This document shows positions 7,202-15,322 of a stretch of DNA of 25,809 nt, piece by piece. The position numbers and the translations under genes are program-made. The notes below the pieces were generated by a model that was not told where the DNA came from, made no database searches, and saw only the letters and a program-made list of their open reading frames with translations. The stretch comes from Flavobacteriales bacterium UBA1937. GTDB lineage: Bacteria > Bacteroidota > Bacteroidia > Flavobacteriales > Weeksellaceae. The stretch is taken from the NCBI GenBank assembly GCA_002337005.1, contig DDFD01000060.1, forward strand, positions 1-25,809. Direction: 5' to 3'. The stretch's first letter is position 1. Every line of letters begins with the position of its first letter.

Positions 7202-8722
7202 ATGGAACATACAACAATAAAAAACAATCCCAAAATAATGAAAGCTTGGGCTTTCTATGACTGGGCAAATTCTGTTTATTCTCTGGTAATTACTTCTACC
7301 ATTTTTCCTATTTATTATTCTATTATTACTACCGCTTACGAAAAAAATGAGTTTGTAGCAGAAACAGGAAAATGGATAAAAGTACCTGTAAGAAATGTCA
7401 TTAATCTTTTTGGGAAAGAATTTCAGCCAGATGCAATTTATGGATATTCTCTTACCATTTCTTTTGTAATTGTAGTTTTATTGTCACCAATTTTATCTTC
7501 TTTGGCAGATACCATTGGGAACAAGAAATCATTTTTACAATTTTTTTGTTATTTAGGAGCTACTTCTTGTATGGGATTGGCAATGTTTGTAAATATGAAT
7601 ACAGTCTTTCTAGGACTGCTATTTAGTATTACAGCAAGTGTTGGTTTTTGGGGAAGTTTAGTTTTTTACAACTCATTTTTACCAGATATTGCTACACCAG
7701 ATAAGCAAGATGCACTTTCTGCTAAAGGATATGTGTATGGTTATATAGGTTCTGTAATTTTAGTAGTTATTTGTTTGGTTCTTATTATGTTTGTAGCTCA
7801 AACTCCTAAACAGGCACTTATTTTAACCAGAGTAAGCTTTTTATTGACTGGTGCGTGGTGGTTTGGTTTTTCTCAATACACCTTCAAATATTTACCTAAA
7901 TTTGGTGAAGTAAAAGACCAGTTGCCAAAAGATCTAGTACTTTTAAATTTAAAAAATATTTTCAAAAGTCATAAATGCAATGGTGGTTTTGTAGAAGTTC
8001 TAAAAGATAATATAATTTTTTACAAAGAGATAGTAAAAGAAAGTTTTAGAGAGTTATTTAAAGTTGGAAATGAGCTATTTAGAGCAGGTAATATAAAGTA
8101 TTTTCTAATAAGTTTTTTCTTCTATAGTGTAGGCATGCAAACCATATTTTTGATGGCAACTCTTTTCGGAAAAAGTGAAATCAATTTGCCACAAGATAAA
8201 CTAATAATGACGCTCCTTCTTATACAAATAGAAGCAATTATAGGAGCCGTTTTCTTTTCTAAATTATCCAAAAAAATAGGAAACAAAAATGTAATTAGTA
8301 TTACCATTATACTTTGGATTTTAGCGTGTCTATCTGCTTATTTCTTAAAAAGTGAAAATCCCAATGTAGAATATCAATTTTACGGAGTAGCAGCAGTTAT
8401 TGGTCTTGTAATGGGAGGAATACAATCTATGTCTCGTTCTACTTACAGTAAATTATTACCAAGCGATTCTATGGATAACACCACTTATTTTAGTTTTTAT
8501 GATGTATTAGAAAAACTTGCCATCATTTTAGGAACATTTATTTTTGCCCTATTAATAGACAATTATACTGATATTAGGCTATTCTTCTTAAAAGATTTTT
8601 CAGTGAAATTACCTACAACATCTGGGATGAGATTTGCCTCACTTTCTATGGCAATATTCTTCGCTCTAGGATTAATTTTTATAAGATTTTTGAAAGAAAA
8701 AAAAATAGAATCCAAAGGATAA
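7202..8722 (+). CDS. UMF1-family MFS transporter
   Basis: Polytopic membrane protein of the UMF1 (Atg22-like) branch of the major facilitator superfamily. Diagnostic is the N-terminal first helix MKAWAFYDWANSVYSLVI (from residue 13), with further signatures SSLADTIGNKKSFL after TM2 and GGIQSMSRSTYSKLLPS in the C-terminal half, where the family has its best conserved loop. About 12 hydrophobic segments are visible in 506 residues; a charged central loop at about 235-285 separates the two halves. Fungal relatives export amino acids from vacuoles; bacterial substrates are undefined, so I give none. The gene has its own -7 box and terminator. Confidence 0.85.
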   Translation: MEHTTIKNNPKIMKAWAFYDWANSVYSLVITSTIFPIYYSIITTAYEKNEFVAETGKWIKVPVRNVINLFGKEFQPDAIYGYSLTISFVIVVLLSPILSSLADTIGNKKSFLQFFCYLGATSCMGLAMFVNMNTVFLGLLFSITASVGFWGSLVFYNSFLPDIATPDKQDALSAKGYVYGYIGSVILVVICLVLIMFVAQTPKQALILTRVSFLLTGAWWFGFSQYTFKYLPKFGEVKDQLPKDLVLLNLKNIFKSHKCNGGFVEVLKDNIIFYKEIVKESFRELFKVGNELFRAGNIKYFLISFFFYSVGMQTIFLMATLFGKSEINLPQDKLIMTLLLIQIEAIIGAVFFSKLSKKIGNKNVISITIILWILACLSAYFLKSENPNVEYQFYGVAAVIGLVMGGIQSMSRSTYSKLLPSDSMDNTTYFSFYDVLEKLAIILGTFIFALLIDNYTDIRLFFLKDFSVKLPTTSGMRFASLSMAIFFALGLIFIRFLKEKKIESKG

Positions 8723-8749
8723 AAATTTCATCTAAAATATAAATTAATC

Positions 8750-8779
8750 AAGAACCTCAATTTTGAGGTTCTTTTTTTA
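8750..8779 (+). terminator. Terminator of the UMF1 transporter gene
   Basis: AAGAACCTCAA (8750-8760) pairs with TTGAGGTTCTT (8763-8773), giving an 11-bp near-perfect stem with a tight loop and a T7 tail. Confidence 0.9.
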
Positions 8780-8815
8780 TAATCATTTCATAAAGTTTTT
8801 AAAAAAATAATTCCG

Positions 8816-8823
8816 TATTTTTG
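8816..8823 (+). promoter_or_regulatory. uvrA: -7 box TATTTTTG of uvrA
   Basis: Exact TAnnTTTG match 62 bases before the uvrA start. The transcript leader would begin near 8830 and carry the tandem palindrome at 8842-8873. Confidence 0.6.
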
Positions 8824-8841
8824 TAAGTCTTGAATTTTTTC

Positions 8842-8873
8842 ACTTTGTCAAAGTTTTAAATCTTTGACAAAGT
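8842..8873. promoter_or_regulatory. Tandem palindromes CTTTGTCAAAG / CTTTGACAAAG in the uvrA leader
   Basis: ACTTTGTCAAAG (8842-8853) and CTTTGACAAAGT (8862-8873) are perfect reverse complements around TTTTAAAT. Each 11-mer is also palindromic around its central T or A, so this can be read as two operator half-sites with centres 19 bp apart, or as a 12-bp RNA stem. It lies just downstream of the -7 box and 12 bp before the uvrA ATG, a position suited to repression or attenuation. No T-tract follows, so it is not an ordinary terminator. Confidence 0.6.
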
Positions 8874-8885
8874 CTATTTTAATTA

Positions 8886-11726
8886 ATGAAAATGAGTACA
8901 GAAAAAGAATACATCGAAATATACGGAGCCAGAGAACACAATCTGAAAAACATCAATGTAAAAATTCCTAGAAATGAGCTAGTTACCATTACCGGACTAT
9001 CAGGTTCAGGGAAATCTTCTCTTGCTTTTGATACTATTTTTGCGGAAGGACAGCGTCGTTACATCGAAACTTTTTCTGCCTATGCTCGTCAGTTTTTGGG
9101 CGGTCTTGAACGTCCTGATGTTGACAAAATAGAAGGGCTATCTCCTGTAATTGCCATCGAACAAAAAACCACCAATAAAAATCCACGTTCTACAGTGGGC
9201 ACCATTACAGAATTATATGACTTTTTGAGATTACTTTTTGCTAGAGTTTCAGATGCTTATTCTTTAGAAACTGGTGAAAAAATGGTAAGCTATACTGAAG
9301 AACAAATTCTGGAAACCATCAAAGAAAATTACAAAGGCGAAAAAGTTTTGCTCCTCGCTCCAGTAGTACGTTCCAGGAAAGGACATTACCACGAACTTTT
9401 CGTGCAATTGGCGAAAAAAGGATATTCACAAGCCAGAATTGATGGAGAATTGCAAGATATTGAATATGATTTAAAACTAGACCGTTATAAAACTCATGAC
9501 ATAGAAGTAGTGATTGACCGATGGATTATCGGCGAAAATGCTACGGAAATCAGAATGCCAAAATCGCTTAAAACAGCTTTGCAAATGGGAGATGGAGTAG
9601 TGATGGTACAAAAATTTGGTTCGAATGATTTTCAGTATTTTTCAAAAAATTTAATGGATGCTGAGACAGGGAACGCATTACCGATTCCAGAACCGAATAC
9701 TTTTTCTTTTAACTCTCCGAAAGGAAGTTGCCCAACTTGTAAAGGTCTGGGAACGATTAAGAAAATCAACGAAGAGTTTTTGGTAGAAAACCCTAATTTT
9801 TCTATTAATCAAGGTGCTTTATTGCCGCTCGAAATTCTGAAAGGAAACAAATGGTTAATCACTCAAATCAAAAATATTTTAGAAATTTTCGGGCTTGGGT
9901 TAAATACTTCATTCAACGAAATTCCTCGTGAAGCGATTGAATATATTTACTATGGCTGCCAAAAAGAATTTACTGCAGATTTGAAATATGCAGGAATTTC
10001 CAAGAAAATAAAAATCAATTTTGAAGGTTTAATTCCTTATCTAGAACAAATTGTAGATGACAAAGAAAACTACGATGCAGTTCTTATCGAAAGGCAATTT
10101 ACCACCGAAGAAACCTGTCCAGAATGTAATGGAGCAAGACTTCAAAAAAGCAGTTTAGCTTTTAAAATTGACGGAAAAAATATTGCTGAAATCAATGCTT
10201 TGAGTTTATTAGATTTAAAAGAATGGCTTAAAGAAATCAATGGAAAATTCAGCGAAAAAAATAAAATCATCGCCAATGAAATTCTAAAAGAAATTGAAAC
10301 CAGATTGCAATTTTTACTAGATGTTGGTTTAGATTATTTGAGTCTCAATAGAAGTTCTAAAACACTTTCTGGTGGCGAATCCCAAAGAATTCGTCTCGCT
10401 ACGCAAATTGGTTCGCAATTGGTGAATGTACTGTATATTTTAGACGAACCTTCCATTGGTTTGCACCAAAGAGATAACGAAAGATTGATTGCTTCCCTCA
10501 AAAATCTTCGAGATATTGGGAATTCTGTTCTCGTAGTAGAGCACGACAAAGATATGATTCTAGAAGCAGACTACGTTTTAGACATCGGACCTAGAGCTGG
10601 GAAATACGGTGGCGAAATTCTTTGGCAAGGACGACCAAAAGATTTAATAAAAGCCAATACCATTACCGCAGATTATCTCACAGGAAAAAGAAATATAGAA
10701 ATCCCAAAAGAAAGAAGAAAAGGAAACGGAAAATTTTTAAAATTGAAAGGTGCAACCGGAAATAATCTAAAAAATGTAAATCTCGAAATTCCTTTAGGAA
10801 AATTAGTAGTTGTTACAGGAATTTCAGGAAGCGGAAAATCTTCTTTGATTAATGGAACTTTGTACCCTATTCTCAACAAACATTTTTACAGAGCAGTTCA
10901 GGAACCTTTGCCTTACAAAAAATTTGAAGGCATTGAAAATATCGACAAAATTGTAGATGTAGATCAAACGCCAATTGGTAGAACACCGCGTTCTAATCCT
11001 GCAACTTACACCGGAATGTTCACCGATATTAGAAACCTTTTTGCAGAATTGCCAGAATCTAAAATCCGTGGTTACAAAGCGGGAAGATTCTCTTTCAATG
11101 TAAAAGGCGGAAGATGCGAAACATGTCAAGGTGGAGGCTTAAAAGTCATTGAAATGAACTTTTTACCTGATGTTTACGTGCATTGTGAAACCTGCAACGG
11201 AAAACGTTTTAATAGAGAAACGCTAGAAGTTCGCTACAAAGGAAAATCGATTTCTGATGTTTTGGAAATGACGATTGATGAAGCGGTAGATTTCTTCCAA
11301 CCGATTCCTAAAATTTATGCAAAAGTGAAAACTTTGCAAGATGTTGGTTTAGGTTATATTACGCTTGGTCAACAATCTACTACGTTAAGTGGAGGAGAAG
11401 CGCAACGTATAAAATTGGCTACAGAATTGGCGAAAAAACAAACAGGAAACACGCTTTATATTCTTGACGAACCAACTACTGGTTTACATTTTGAAGACGT
11501 AAAAATCTTGATGGAAGCCATAAATCAATTGGTAGAATTGGGCAATTCTTTTATTATTATTGAGCATAATTTAGATGTCATAAAATTGGCAGATCACATT
11601 ATAGACATTGGTTTAGAAGGCGGAAAAAACGGTGGAGAAATCATTGCAACCGGAACTCCCGAAGAAATTGTGAAAAGTAAAAAATCTTTGACGGCAAAGT
11701 TTTTGAAGAAGGAGTTAGAACAGTAA
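8886..11726 (+). CDS. uvrA: Excinuclease ABC subunit A
   Basis: Damage-recognition ATPase of nucleotide excision repair, acting as a dimer that loads UvrB. It has two ABC modules: Walker A at residues 37-44 (GLSGSGKS) and 645-652 (GISGSGKS), signatures LSGGE at 494-498 and 834-838, and Walker B Asp520-Glu521 and Asp861-Glu862. Zinc modules are seen as CPTCKGLG and CPECNGAR in the first half, and CETCQGGG with CETCNGKRF in the second. At 946 residues it is full length. The ATG at 8886 is used; a second ATG two codons later (MSTEKEYIEI) is equally plausible. The leader carries a tandem palindrome; repeat elements begin two bases after the stop. Confidence 0.97.
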   Translation: MKMSTEKEYIEIYGAREHNLKNINVKIPRNELVTITGLSGSGKSSLAFDTIFAEGQRRYIETFSAYARQFLGGLERPDVDKIEGLSPVIAIEQKTTNKNPRSTVGTITELYDFLRLLFARVSDAYSLETGEKMVSYTEEQILETIKENYKGEKVLLLAPVVRSRKGHYHELFVQLAKKGYSQARIDGELQDIEYDLKLDRYKTHDIEVVIDRWIIGENATEIRMPKSLKTALQMGDGVVMVQKFGSNDFQYFSKNLMDAETGNALPIPEPNTFSFNSPKGSCPTCKGLGTIKKINEEFLVENPNFSINQGALLPLEILKGNKWLITQIKNILEIFGLGLNTSFNEIPREAIEYIYYGCQKEFTADLKYAGISKKIKINFEGLIPYLEQIVDDKENYDAVLIERQFTTEETCPECNGARLQKSSLAFKIDGKNIAEINALSLLDLKEWLKEINGKFSEKNKIIANEILKEIETRLQFLLDVGLDYLSLNRSSKTLSGGESQRIRLATQIGSQLVNVLYILDEPSIGLHQRDNERLIASLKNLRDIGNSVLVVEHDKDMILEADYVLDIGPRAGKYGGEILWQGRPKDLIKANTITADYLTGKRNIEIPKERRKGNGKFLKLKGATGNNLKNVNLEIPLGKLVVVTGISGSGKSSLINGTLYPILNKHFYRAVQEPLPYKKFEGIENIDKIVDVDQTPIGRTPRSNPATYTGMFTDIRNLFAELPESKIRGYKAGRFSFNVKGGRCETCQGGGLKVIEMNFLPDVYVHCETCNGKRFNRETLEVRYKGKSISDVLEMTIDEAVDFFQPIPKIYAKVKTLQDVGLGYITLGQQSTTLSGGEAQRIKLATELAKKQTGNTLYILDEPTTGLHFEDVKILMEAINQLVELGNSFIIIEHNLDVIKLADHIIDIGLEGGKNGGEIIATGTPEEIVKSKKSLTAKFLKKELEQ

Positions 11727-11727
11727 T

Positions 11728-11803
11728 GTCATTGTGAGGAGTTGCAAAGCAACGACGAAGGAATCTTGATTGCTTCACTACTCTGCGTTTCGTTCGCAGT
11801 GAC
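11728..11803. repeat. REP-like element A, two head-to-head repeat units
   Basis: Begins GTCATTGTGAGGAG and ends GTTTCGTTCGCAGTGAC, the reverse complement of a GTCACTGCGAACGAAAC head. The outer ten bases pair fully if two G-U wobbles are allowed, and the tip GAAGGAATC / GATTGCTTC pairs with one mismatch, so the 76-mer folds as one long imperfect hairpin. An inner GTTGC-AAA-GCAAC hairpin is at 11741-11753. It starts two bases after the uvrA stop. Confidence 0.8.
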
Positions 11804-11811
11804 GGCAGTTT

Positions 11812-11836
11812 GTCTTTGCGAGGAACGAAGCAATCT
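11812..11836 (+). repeat. REP-like element B, single unit 5' of the GIY-YIG gene
   Basis: GTCTTTGCGAGGAACGAAGC followed by AATCT. Same orientation as element C on the other side of the GIY-YIG gene; ends 19 bases before its start codon. Shares head and tail with elements A and C. Confidence 0.8.
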
Positions 11837-11855
11837 CTAGAATTTAAAAAAAACT

Positions 11856-12176
11856 ATGAAACCAGGCTTTATCTACATTCTCACCAACAAAAATAATACA
11901 ACACTTTACGTTGGTGTTACTTCGCATATCGTTAAAAGAATTAACCAGCATAAAGACAAAGTTTTTCCAGAAAGTTTTAGCGCAAAGTATAATCTAAACA
12001 AATTGGTTTACTACGAAGCTTTTCAGGAAATAGGTGATGCAATTGGTAGAGAAAAGCAAATAAAAGGAGGTTCTCGTCAAAAGAAATTAGATTTAATCAA
12101 TTCTAAAAATCCAGAATGGAAAGATTTGTATGATGAAATTGTTGAAAATTTTTCAAACCTAAATTTTCCTTTTTAA
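11856..12176 (+). CDS. Small GIY-YIG nuclease-domain protein
   Basis: A 106-residue single-domain protein of the GIY-YIG superfamily (the YhbQ/UPF0213-like small group). Visible motif residues: FIYIL (Tyr7) for the GIY strand, LYVGVT (Tyr18-Gly20) for the YIG strand, Arg28 in VKRINQHK, and Glu66 in GREKQIKGGSRQKK, the expected metal-binding glutamate. The tail NPEWKDLYDE is typical of the Bacteroidota group. The domain cleaves DNA in homing endonucleases and UvrC; for small stand-alone members the role is not established. No -7 box was found. REP-like repeats in the same orientation lie 19 bp before the start and three bp after the stop, suggesting a mobile or repeat-linked unit. Confidence 0.92.
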   Translation: MKPGFIYILTNKNNTTLYVGVTSHIVKRINQHKDKVFPESFSAKYNLNKLVYYEAFQEIGDAIGREKQIKGGSRQKKLDLINSKNPEWKDLYDEIVENFSNLNFPF

Positions 12177-12179
12177 TTA

Positions 12180-12218
12180 GTCTTTGCGAGGAGGAGTGAA
12201 GCGACGACGAAGCAATCT
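12180..12218 (+). repeat. REP-like element C, single unit 3' of the GIY-YIG gene
   Basis: Begins GTCTTTGCGAGGAGGAG and ends GACGACGAAGCAATCT; same head and tail as element B with a longer middle. It starts three bases after the GIY-YIG stop codon and has the same orientation as B, so the gene is bracketed by direct repeats. Confidence 0.8.
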
Positions 12219-12253
12219 GTTGAAATAATTTCAAAAACTGACATAAATTATGG

Positions 12254-12282
12254 AAAACCACAATTTTAGTTGTGGTTTTTTT
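12254..12282 (+). terminator. Terminator after the GIY-YIG unit
   Basis: AAAACCACAA (12254-12263), loop TTTTAG, TTGTGGTTTT (12270-12279), then more T. It separates the GIY-YIG gene from the promoter of the PHP-ATPase gene. Confidence 0.85.
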
Positions 12283-12284
12283 GT

Positions 12285-12292
12285 TATTTTTG
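12285..12292 (+). promoter_or_regulatory. -7 box TATTTTTG of the PHP-ATPase gene
   Basis: Exact TAnnTTTG match 16 bases before the ATG at 12309, directly after the terminator stem. It gives the gene its own transcript, independent of the GIY-YIG gene. Confidence 0.6.
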
Positions 12293-12308
12293 AAACAAAA
12301 ACATAATT

Positions 12309-15275
12309 ATGACACAAATTAACAGAGGTTCAGAATGGAGAAAATGGGATTTGCATGTACATACTAAAGGAACAAATAAGAATGACCAATTTATATCAAA
12401 AAATTTAGATGAATTTTTCAATATTTTTTTCAAAAAAGCGTATGAAAATAAAATTGAAGCTATTGGTATTACAGATTATTTTTCAATAGATAGATACAAA
12501 GATGCTGTACAATATGTTTCTGAAATTGAATCAAAAATAGATTCTTTGACACAAGCTAAATTATTCAGTAATGATGAGATAGCCTTCATTAAATCAATAT
12601 TTTTATTCCCTAATGTGGAGTTAAGGATTTCTCCGACAACTAAAAAAGGGAAATTTATTAATTTACATTTTATCTTCAACCCTAATATTATTGATCAACT
12701 TGCAAATGAATTTTTCAATAAAATATCAAATGCAGAAAATTATTTAATGAATTATGATTCAATATGTAATTATGCTAAATCTATAAATAACAATTTGAAT
12801 TCAGATCAATTGTATAAATATGGAATTGATAATTATAATATAGAGTTTGGAAAGATTAAAACTTTTTTAGAAGTAAATAAATTAATAAGAGAAAATGCAA
12901 TAATTGCAATAAGTAGTAAGTCTAATGATGGTGTATCAGGCTTAAAAGATTATTATGAAGAGTTTGAAAATGAAGGAGGTAGTTTATTAGGTACGATAAA
13001 ATCTATTTATAAAATATCTAAAATAATATTTTCAAATGCTCCGTCTGATAAAGAATATTTTTTAGGTAAAAAAACTTCAATTGAGGAAGTTGTTAGTCAT
13101 ACTGGCTCACTAAAACCTTGTATAGTTGGTTGTGATGCTCATAAAGAAGAAGATTTGTTTAGTCGTTTCACTTGGATAAAAGCTCAACCAACTTTTGAAG
13201 GTTTAAAACAAATTATTTATGAACCAGAAGAGAGGGTCAAAATTCAAAATGAAATTCCCGAAGCTGAAAAATTAGATAATTTGATGATTGAAAAAGTTAC
13301 GTTCACTTCATCAGAAAACCGTTTTACTAATGAATCAATTTATTTCAATAAAAATCTAAATGTAATTATTGGTGGAAAATCTTCAGGCAAGTCTATTTTG
13401 TTATACGAAATTGCAAAAACACTTTATGCAAACAGTTCAGATGAAGTCCTACAATATAGAGATGTTACCGATGGAAACATTAAAGATTTATACAACTTAA
13501 ACGAAATTTCAAAAGACAAAAAAGATGAAAAGTATAATTTTAAGGTAGATTTATTTTCAGGGAGTTCACAAAATTTAAAAGACAGAAGTTATAATTCAAG
13601 TATTTTACCCAGCATTAAATACATTCCTCAAAATCATTTATCCAATTTGGTTGATAGAAGCCGAAAAAATGGTGGAACTTTGAAAAAATTAATACGAAAT
13701 TTGATTTTAGAAGATGATGAATATCAGTTGAAATATGATGAATTTGTAAAACAGGCAAAACGGAATGATGAACAACGAGAAAAAGATATCGATTATTATT
13801 TTACATTAAAGAATGAGTTAACAAAAAAAGAAGTTGAGCTTCAAACAAAAGGTGACACCAAAGCTTTAAAAGAAGGAATTGAACACAACAAACATAAAAT
13901 AACACAACTAAACAAAGATTTTTCAGAAAATGAGCAAACAGAATACACAGCATTTGTTGAAAAGTTAAACGCTATAAAAATTCAGGAAAATAATATTAAT
14001 TCGGATTATGAAAAACTAGACGGATTTCAATCTGAATTAAAACGTACCTTAATAGAGCTTGCAAACAAAAAGAAAATTGTTTTAGATACTTTACAAAACG
14101 AAAGTATTAAAAATGAATTTACTTCTAAATTGCAATTTTTAGATGATGCAGTTTCGTCAATTAATGAAATTTCAACAGAGTTTGGTAAAACAGATGAAAA
14201 TAAATACATTCCGACTTCTTTATTTACATCTACTTTAAAAACTATTTTGGAGGATAAAGAAAAGATTGAACAGGATTTAAAACCATATAATGATAAATTA
14301 GAAAATCAAAAACAGGTATCCGCAATTCAGAAAAGCATAAGTGAGGATGAAGCAAAAGTTGCTGCAATTGAACAGTTTGTAAAGGAAGTTGAAACATCAA
14401 AAGCTGCAATTATTACTCAAAAAGAAAAGTTATTTGTCGATTTTGAAGCAAATTATCAATTGTACGATAAAATCATTGAAGATTTAAAACCAAGAATTTC
14501 TAATTTGCAAAGTGGAACTGATAAAATTGAAATAAAGCCAAGTGTAAAATATAATTTTCCAAAGTTTAGAAGACTTGTAGATAATCTATTCGATAACAGA
14601 GGGCTTAATAATAACGGATTCAAGTATCTTTATCAATACCAATCGGAAAATCCAAAATCAGCTTTGTCAGACGTTGAGATTTCATTAGTAATTCAAGATT
14701 TAAAAGAAATTTTCAATAAAATAGTGAATAATCAACTAACACCTAAAGGCGGAAATGATAAAAAAAGTGCCATCAAAAAAATATTTACTGATTTCTTTTT
14801 TGACCATTGGGACGTAAATTCTCAAGACGATGATATACATAAAATGTCCACTGGAAAAGCTAGTTTTATTTTGTTAAAACTGATAATAAAATTAAGCAAA
14901 GACAATGGTCCAATTTTAATAGATCAACCAGAAGATAATTTAGATAATCGTTCCGTTTCAAAAGAATTAGTTGAATTTTTAAAAGAAAAGAAAAAAGAAC
15001 GCCAGATAATTTTAGTAACACACAATCCAAATATTGTTGTAAATGCTGACGCTGAAAACATTATTGTTGCAAACCAAAAAGGACAAAATGACATAGAAAG
15101 TACAAGTGATTTCCACTTCGATTATATAAATGGTGCTTTAGAAGATACTTTTCCTAAAAATACAGACATCAAAGATTTACTAAAATCAATGGGTATTCGA
15201 GAACATATCGCAGAAATTGTTGAAGGAGGAAAAGAAGCATTTAAAAAGCGTGAAGAAAAATATGGTTTTATATAA
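12309..15275 (+). CDS. PHP-domain/SMC-like ATPase (TrlF-family type)
   Basis: A 988-residue two-part protein. The N-terminal PHP phosphoesterase part shows KWDLHVHT (residues 12-19), AIGITDYF (51-58) and CDAHKEED (275-282), the metal-binding His/Asp set. The second part is an SMC/RecF-like ABC ATPase: Walker A GGKSSGKS (355-362), a long charged coiled-coil-like stretch at about 480-740, an ABC-signature-like MSTGKAS (846-852), Walker B ILIDQPEDNLD with Asp872 and Glu875, and an H-loop LVTHNP with His905. All catalytic positions look intact. This architecture matches what databases label TrlF-family AAA-like ATPases; the cellular role is not settled, and defence against foreign DNA or RNA is inferred by analogy to other ATPase-nuclease pairs. 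The first third is unusually AT-rich. Confidence 0.88.
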   Translation: MTQINRGSEWRKWDLHVHTKGTNKNDQFISKNLDEFFNIFFKKAYENKIEAIGITDYFSIDRYKDAVQYVSEIESKIDSLTQAKLFSNDEIAFIKSIFLFPNVELRISPTTKKGKFINLHFIFNPNIIDQLANEFFNKISNAENYLMNYDSICNYAKSINNNLNSDQLYKYGIDNYNIEFGKIKTFLEVNKLIRENAIIAISSKSNDGVSGLKDYYEEFENEGGSLLGTIKSIYKISKIIFSNAPSDKEYFLGKKTSIEEVVSHTGSLKPCIVGCDAHKEEDLFSRFTWIKAQPTFEGLKQIIYEPEERVKIQNEIPEAEKLDNLMIEKVTFTSSENRFTNESIYFNKNLNVIIGGKSSGKSILLYEIAKTLYANSSDEVLQYRDVTDGNIKDLYNLNEISKDKKDEKYNFKVDLFSGSSQNLKDRSYNSSILPSIKYIPQNHLSNLVDRSRKNGGTLKKLIRNLILEDDEYQLKYDEFVKQAKRNDEQREKDIDYYFTLKNELTKKEVELQTKGDTKALKEGIEHNKHKITQLNKDFSENEQTEYTAFVEKLNAIKIQENNINSDYEKLDGFQSELKRTLIELANKKKIVLDTLQNESIKNEFTSKLQFLDDAVSSINEISTEFGKTDENKYIPTSLFTSTLKTILEDKEKIEQDLKPYNDKLENQKQVSAIQKSISEDEAKVAAIEQFVKEVETSKAAIITQKEKLFVDFEANYQLYDKIIEDLKPRISNLQSGTDKIEIKPSVKYNFPKFRRLVDNLFDNRGLNNNGFKYLYQYQSENPKSALSDVEISLVIQDLKEIFNKIVNNQLTPKGGNDKKSAIKKIFTDFFFDHWDVNSQDDDIHKMSTGKASFILLKLIIKLSKDNGPILIDQPEDNLDNRSVSKELVEFLKEKKKERQIILVTHNPNIVVNADAENIIVANQKGQNDIESTSDFHFDYINGALEDTFPKNTDIKDLLKSMGIREHIAEIVEGGKEAFKKREEKYGFI

Positions 15276-15290
15276 ATTGTATTTAAATTT

Positions 15291-15298
15291 TATCTTTG
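15291..15298 (+). promoter_or_regulatory. -7 box TATCTTTG of the AIG2-like gene
   Basis: Exact TAnnTTTG match 24 bases before the ATG at 15323. It overlaps a possible TTG start at 15296, which argues that the ATG is the real start. Confidence 0.6.
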
Positions 15299-15322
15299 TT
15301 TGAATTTAATAAATTAAAAAAA

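Noticed and set aside
10824..11129. 101-codon antisense frame inside uvrA
   Set aside because: A shadow of the UvrA ATPase and zinc-finger coding region; Cys/Arg-rich composition reflects the antisense codons.
11728..12218. Insertion sequence with a transposase
   Set aside because: No transposase-like gene or matching terminal inverted repeats bracket the block; the only coding sequence is the GIY-YIG protein.
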